This document shows positions 62,676 through 64,000 of a stretch of DNA of 64,000 nucleotides, piece after piece. Source of the stretch: Klebsiella grimontii (GTDB taxonomy: Bacteria > Pseudomonadota > Gammaproteobacteria > Enterobacterales > Enterobacteriaceae); the NCBI RefSeq assembly GCF_900200035.1, contig NZ_FZTC01000012.1:211090-275089 (forward strand), written 5' to 3'. Below the pieces are notes generated by a model. It saw only the letters and a list, made by a program, of their open reading frames with translations, did no database searches and had not been told where the DNA came from. Position numbers and translations under genes: made by a program. The first letter of the stretch is position 1. The number at the start of each line of letters is the position of its first letter.

Positions 62676-63773
62676 CTAGCCGCTAAAGACGTTGCCCGCG
62701 CCCGGCGCGTTTTTCAGCACCCATACGCGGCCATAGTGGTTATACCAGCCGGCACGGTGTCCGGCATCTGGACCAATGCCCTGGTAAATATCGAAGTGCT
62801 GACCTTTAATCGCGCCGCCAACGTCAAGGGCCACCATTAAACGCAGCTCGTACTGGCCGTTGAACTTACCGTTATTGTCCAGCAGCGGCACTTCCGCCAG
62901 CAGCGTGGTGCCAGCAGGAACAATGGAACGGTCGGAGGCCACCGACGCGCGGCCAATCAGCGGCACCGCGCTGGCGCCTTTCACCGGCGCGAAGGACTGC
63001 GGTTTAAAGAAGACGAACGACGGGTTCTGCTCCAGCAGTTCTCGGACTTCCGCCTCGCTGTGCTTTTCGCCCCATTCGCGGATCGCCTGCATCGACATAT
63101 CTTCGCGCTTCACTTCGCCGCGGTCGATCAGCACTTTACCGATGCTGTAATAGGGCCAGCCGTTTTTCCCGGCATAGCTGAAGAAGTTCAGCGGCGAACC
63201 GTCGCCAAAGTCAATGTAGCCGCTGCCCTGCACGTCCATGATGAAGTTATCCATCAGCGAGTTGCTATAGGCCAGGATGTAGTTGTCGCTCAGAGCGCCG
63301 GCGTAGATGCTGGCGCGGGACGGCAGCTTGCCGCGCTTCGGCGGCATCCGGTAAATCGGGTACTGGAACTCGCCCTGGCGAGTATGACGCGCCTGCACCA
63401 CCGGCGTGTAGTAGCCGGTAAACTGAACGTTACCGTAGTTATCCGTCCCCTGCATCTGCCAGGCGTCGATACCAAACTGGCTCAGCGTGCGGGTGTCGCC
63501 GCCGGAACGCAGCCACTCCTGAATCGCATTGTAGACGTTGCTCTGGCTGGTATAGAGACGCGGAGAGGCGCTACGAATCTGCCTCACCTGCTCGGAGAAG
63601 TCGCCGGCGTTAATCGGCGAGCCGACCGCATCAGGTTGGTTAACCAGTGAAAACGGCTGGGTGAGTTTACCTTCATTATACTGCTGACCGCGATCGGTCG
63701 GTTTTGAGGAACAGGCGGCCAGCATTGCCAGCATCGCGCCTGTTACTGCATATTTTGCCCAACGTCCTTTCAT
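62676..63773 (-). CDS. mltA: membrane-bound lytic murein transglycosylase A
   Basis: MltA is an outer membrane lipoprotein that cleaves peptidoglycan to 1,6-anhydromuropeptides. The 365-residue protein (E. coli length) has a lipoprotein signal ending LAAC (Cys21). The MltA/3D domains include QFTGYYTPVVQARHTRQGEF and the C-terminal Asp-rich MVALDVGGAIKGQHFDIYQGIGPDAGHRAGWYNHYGRVWVL. It lies divergent from the initiator tRNA gene at the window end. Confidence 0.97.
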   Translation of the reverse strand: MKGRWAKYAVTGAMLAMLAACSSKPTDRGQQYNEGKLTQPFSLVNQPDAVGSPINAGDFSEQVRQIRSASPRLYTSQSNVYNAIQEWLRSGGDTRTLSQFGIDAWQMQGTDNYGNVQFTGYYTPVVQARHTRQGEFQYPIYRMPPKRGKLPSRASIYAGALSDNYILAYSNSLMDNFIMDVQGSGYIDFGDGSPLNFFSYAGKNGWPYYSIGKVLIDRGEVKREDMSMQAIREWGEKHSEAEVRELLEQNPSFVFFKPQSFAPVKGASAVPLIGRASVASDRSIVPAGTTLLAEVPLLDNNGKFNGQYELRLMVALDVGGAIKGQHFDIYQGIGPDAGHRAGWYNHYGRVWVLKNAPGAGNVFSG

Positions 63774-63943
63774 GGTATCTCTTCTTTATGCTGCTAAGCC
63801 CGGGTGCGTGATGAAGATAACAAACCGCCAGGGCTAATGAAATGCGCTTAGGCACCGCAAAGGCAGTTTTGCGCAAAAAACAGGCGGGAAGTGCTTCTGT
63901 ATGCACCATTTTTTACAAAATCGACGATTTCTGTCAAAAAGGG
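63774..63943. other. mltA to metZ intergenic region
   Basis: This 170-base AT-rich stretch upstream of the tRNA promoter should also hold the mltA promoter (minus strand). I see no gene in it. Confidence 0.4.
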
Positions 63944-63971
63944 TTGCATCAAAACGTTAGCGGAGTATAGT
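63944..63971 (+). promoter_or_regulatory. initiator tRNA promoter
   Basis: TTGCAT (63944-63949) and TATAGT (63966-63971) are 16 bases apart, followed by a GCGC-type discriminator, the pattern of stringently controlled stable RNA promoters. Confidence 0.8.
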
Positions 63972-63984
63972 GCGCTTCCACGGA

Positions 63985-64000
63985 CGCGGGGTGGAGCAGC
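63985..64000 (+). tRNA. metZ: initiator tRNA-fMet (5' part only)
   Basis: The last 16 bases, CGCGGGGTGGAGCAGC, are the 5' end of the E. coli-type initiator tRNA: acceptor strand and start of the D arm, with the C1 mismatch typical of initiator tRNA. The rest lies outside the window. In E. coli this is the metZWV cluster after mltA. Confidence 0.88.

Overview
The window is chromosomal DNA from an enteric gamma-proteobacterium, most likely Klebsiella/Raoultella or a close relative. Gene content, order and protein lengths follow the Escherichia coli iap-cysH-eno-relA-barA-sdaB-fuc-gcvA-mltA-metZ stretch almost gene for gene. The interspersed repeats (GTAGCCCGGRCAGG type) and the extra loci are of a kind I associate with Klebsiella-like genomes. 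The genus is an inference; I could not run a search.

Layout. 1-8530: a complete type I-E CRISPR-Cas operon on the minus strand (cas3-cse1-cse2-cas7-cas5-cas6e-cas1-cas2); the adjoining array would lie just outside the left edge. 8720-13065: cysJIH, sulfate assimilation. 13502-14592: convergent queD and queE (queuosine). 15052-16161: a stand-alone thioester-reductase-like SDR gene. 16229-24002: eno, pyrG, mazG, relA and rlmD, all minus. 24127-26880: barA. 26921-32187: a glucarate operon gudP-gudX-gudD with a glycerate kinase gene after it. 32672-35420: yqcA-truC-yqcC, the regulatory RNA CsrB, and syd. 35490-41061: queF, ppnN, sdaC, sdaB. 41210-48613: an accessory organosulfur locus inserted between sdaB and xni. 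48711-56712: xni and the fucose regulon fucA / fucPIKUR, without fucO. 56774-63773: rlmM, ygdD, gcvA, the sRNA gene gcvB, ygdI, csdA-csdE, tcdA, mltA. The window ends 16 bases into an initiator tRNA gene.

The most unusual part is 41210-48613. A 647-residue protein joins a sigma-54 AAA+ activator and its Fis-type helix-turn-helix to a C-terminal SsuA-like sulfonate-binding domain, with no N-terminal sensor and no signal peptide. It is divergent from a three-gene operon: an SsuD-like monooxygenase, a COG4529-type FAD/NAD(P) protein and an NtaA/SnaA-type monooxygenase. Between them lie a near-consensus sigma-54 promoter, a full match to the IHF consensus, and a pair of 12-bp inverted arms in the enhancer position. 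A secreted SsuA-like binding protein closes the locus, but no permease, ATPase or flavin reductase gene is present. The reading is a one-component, ligand-sensing enhancer-binding protein for organosulfur use.

Two regulatory RNAs lie in intergenic DNA: csrB (34297-34664, minus), with a UvrY-type palindrome upstream and its controlling kinase gene barA about 7 kb away, and gcvB (59329-59536, plus), divergent from its activator gene gcvA. REP/BIME repeats mark many gene ends, including a perfect 34-bp inverted pair after csdE and an array at the position where E. coli carries fucO.
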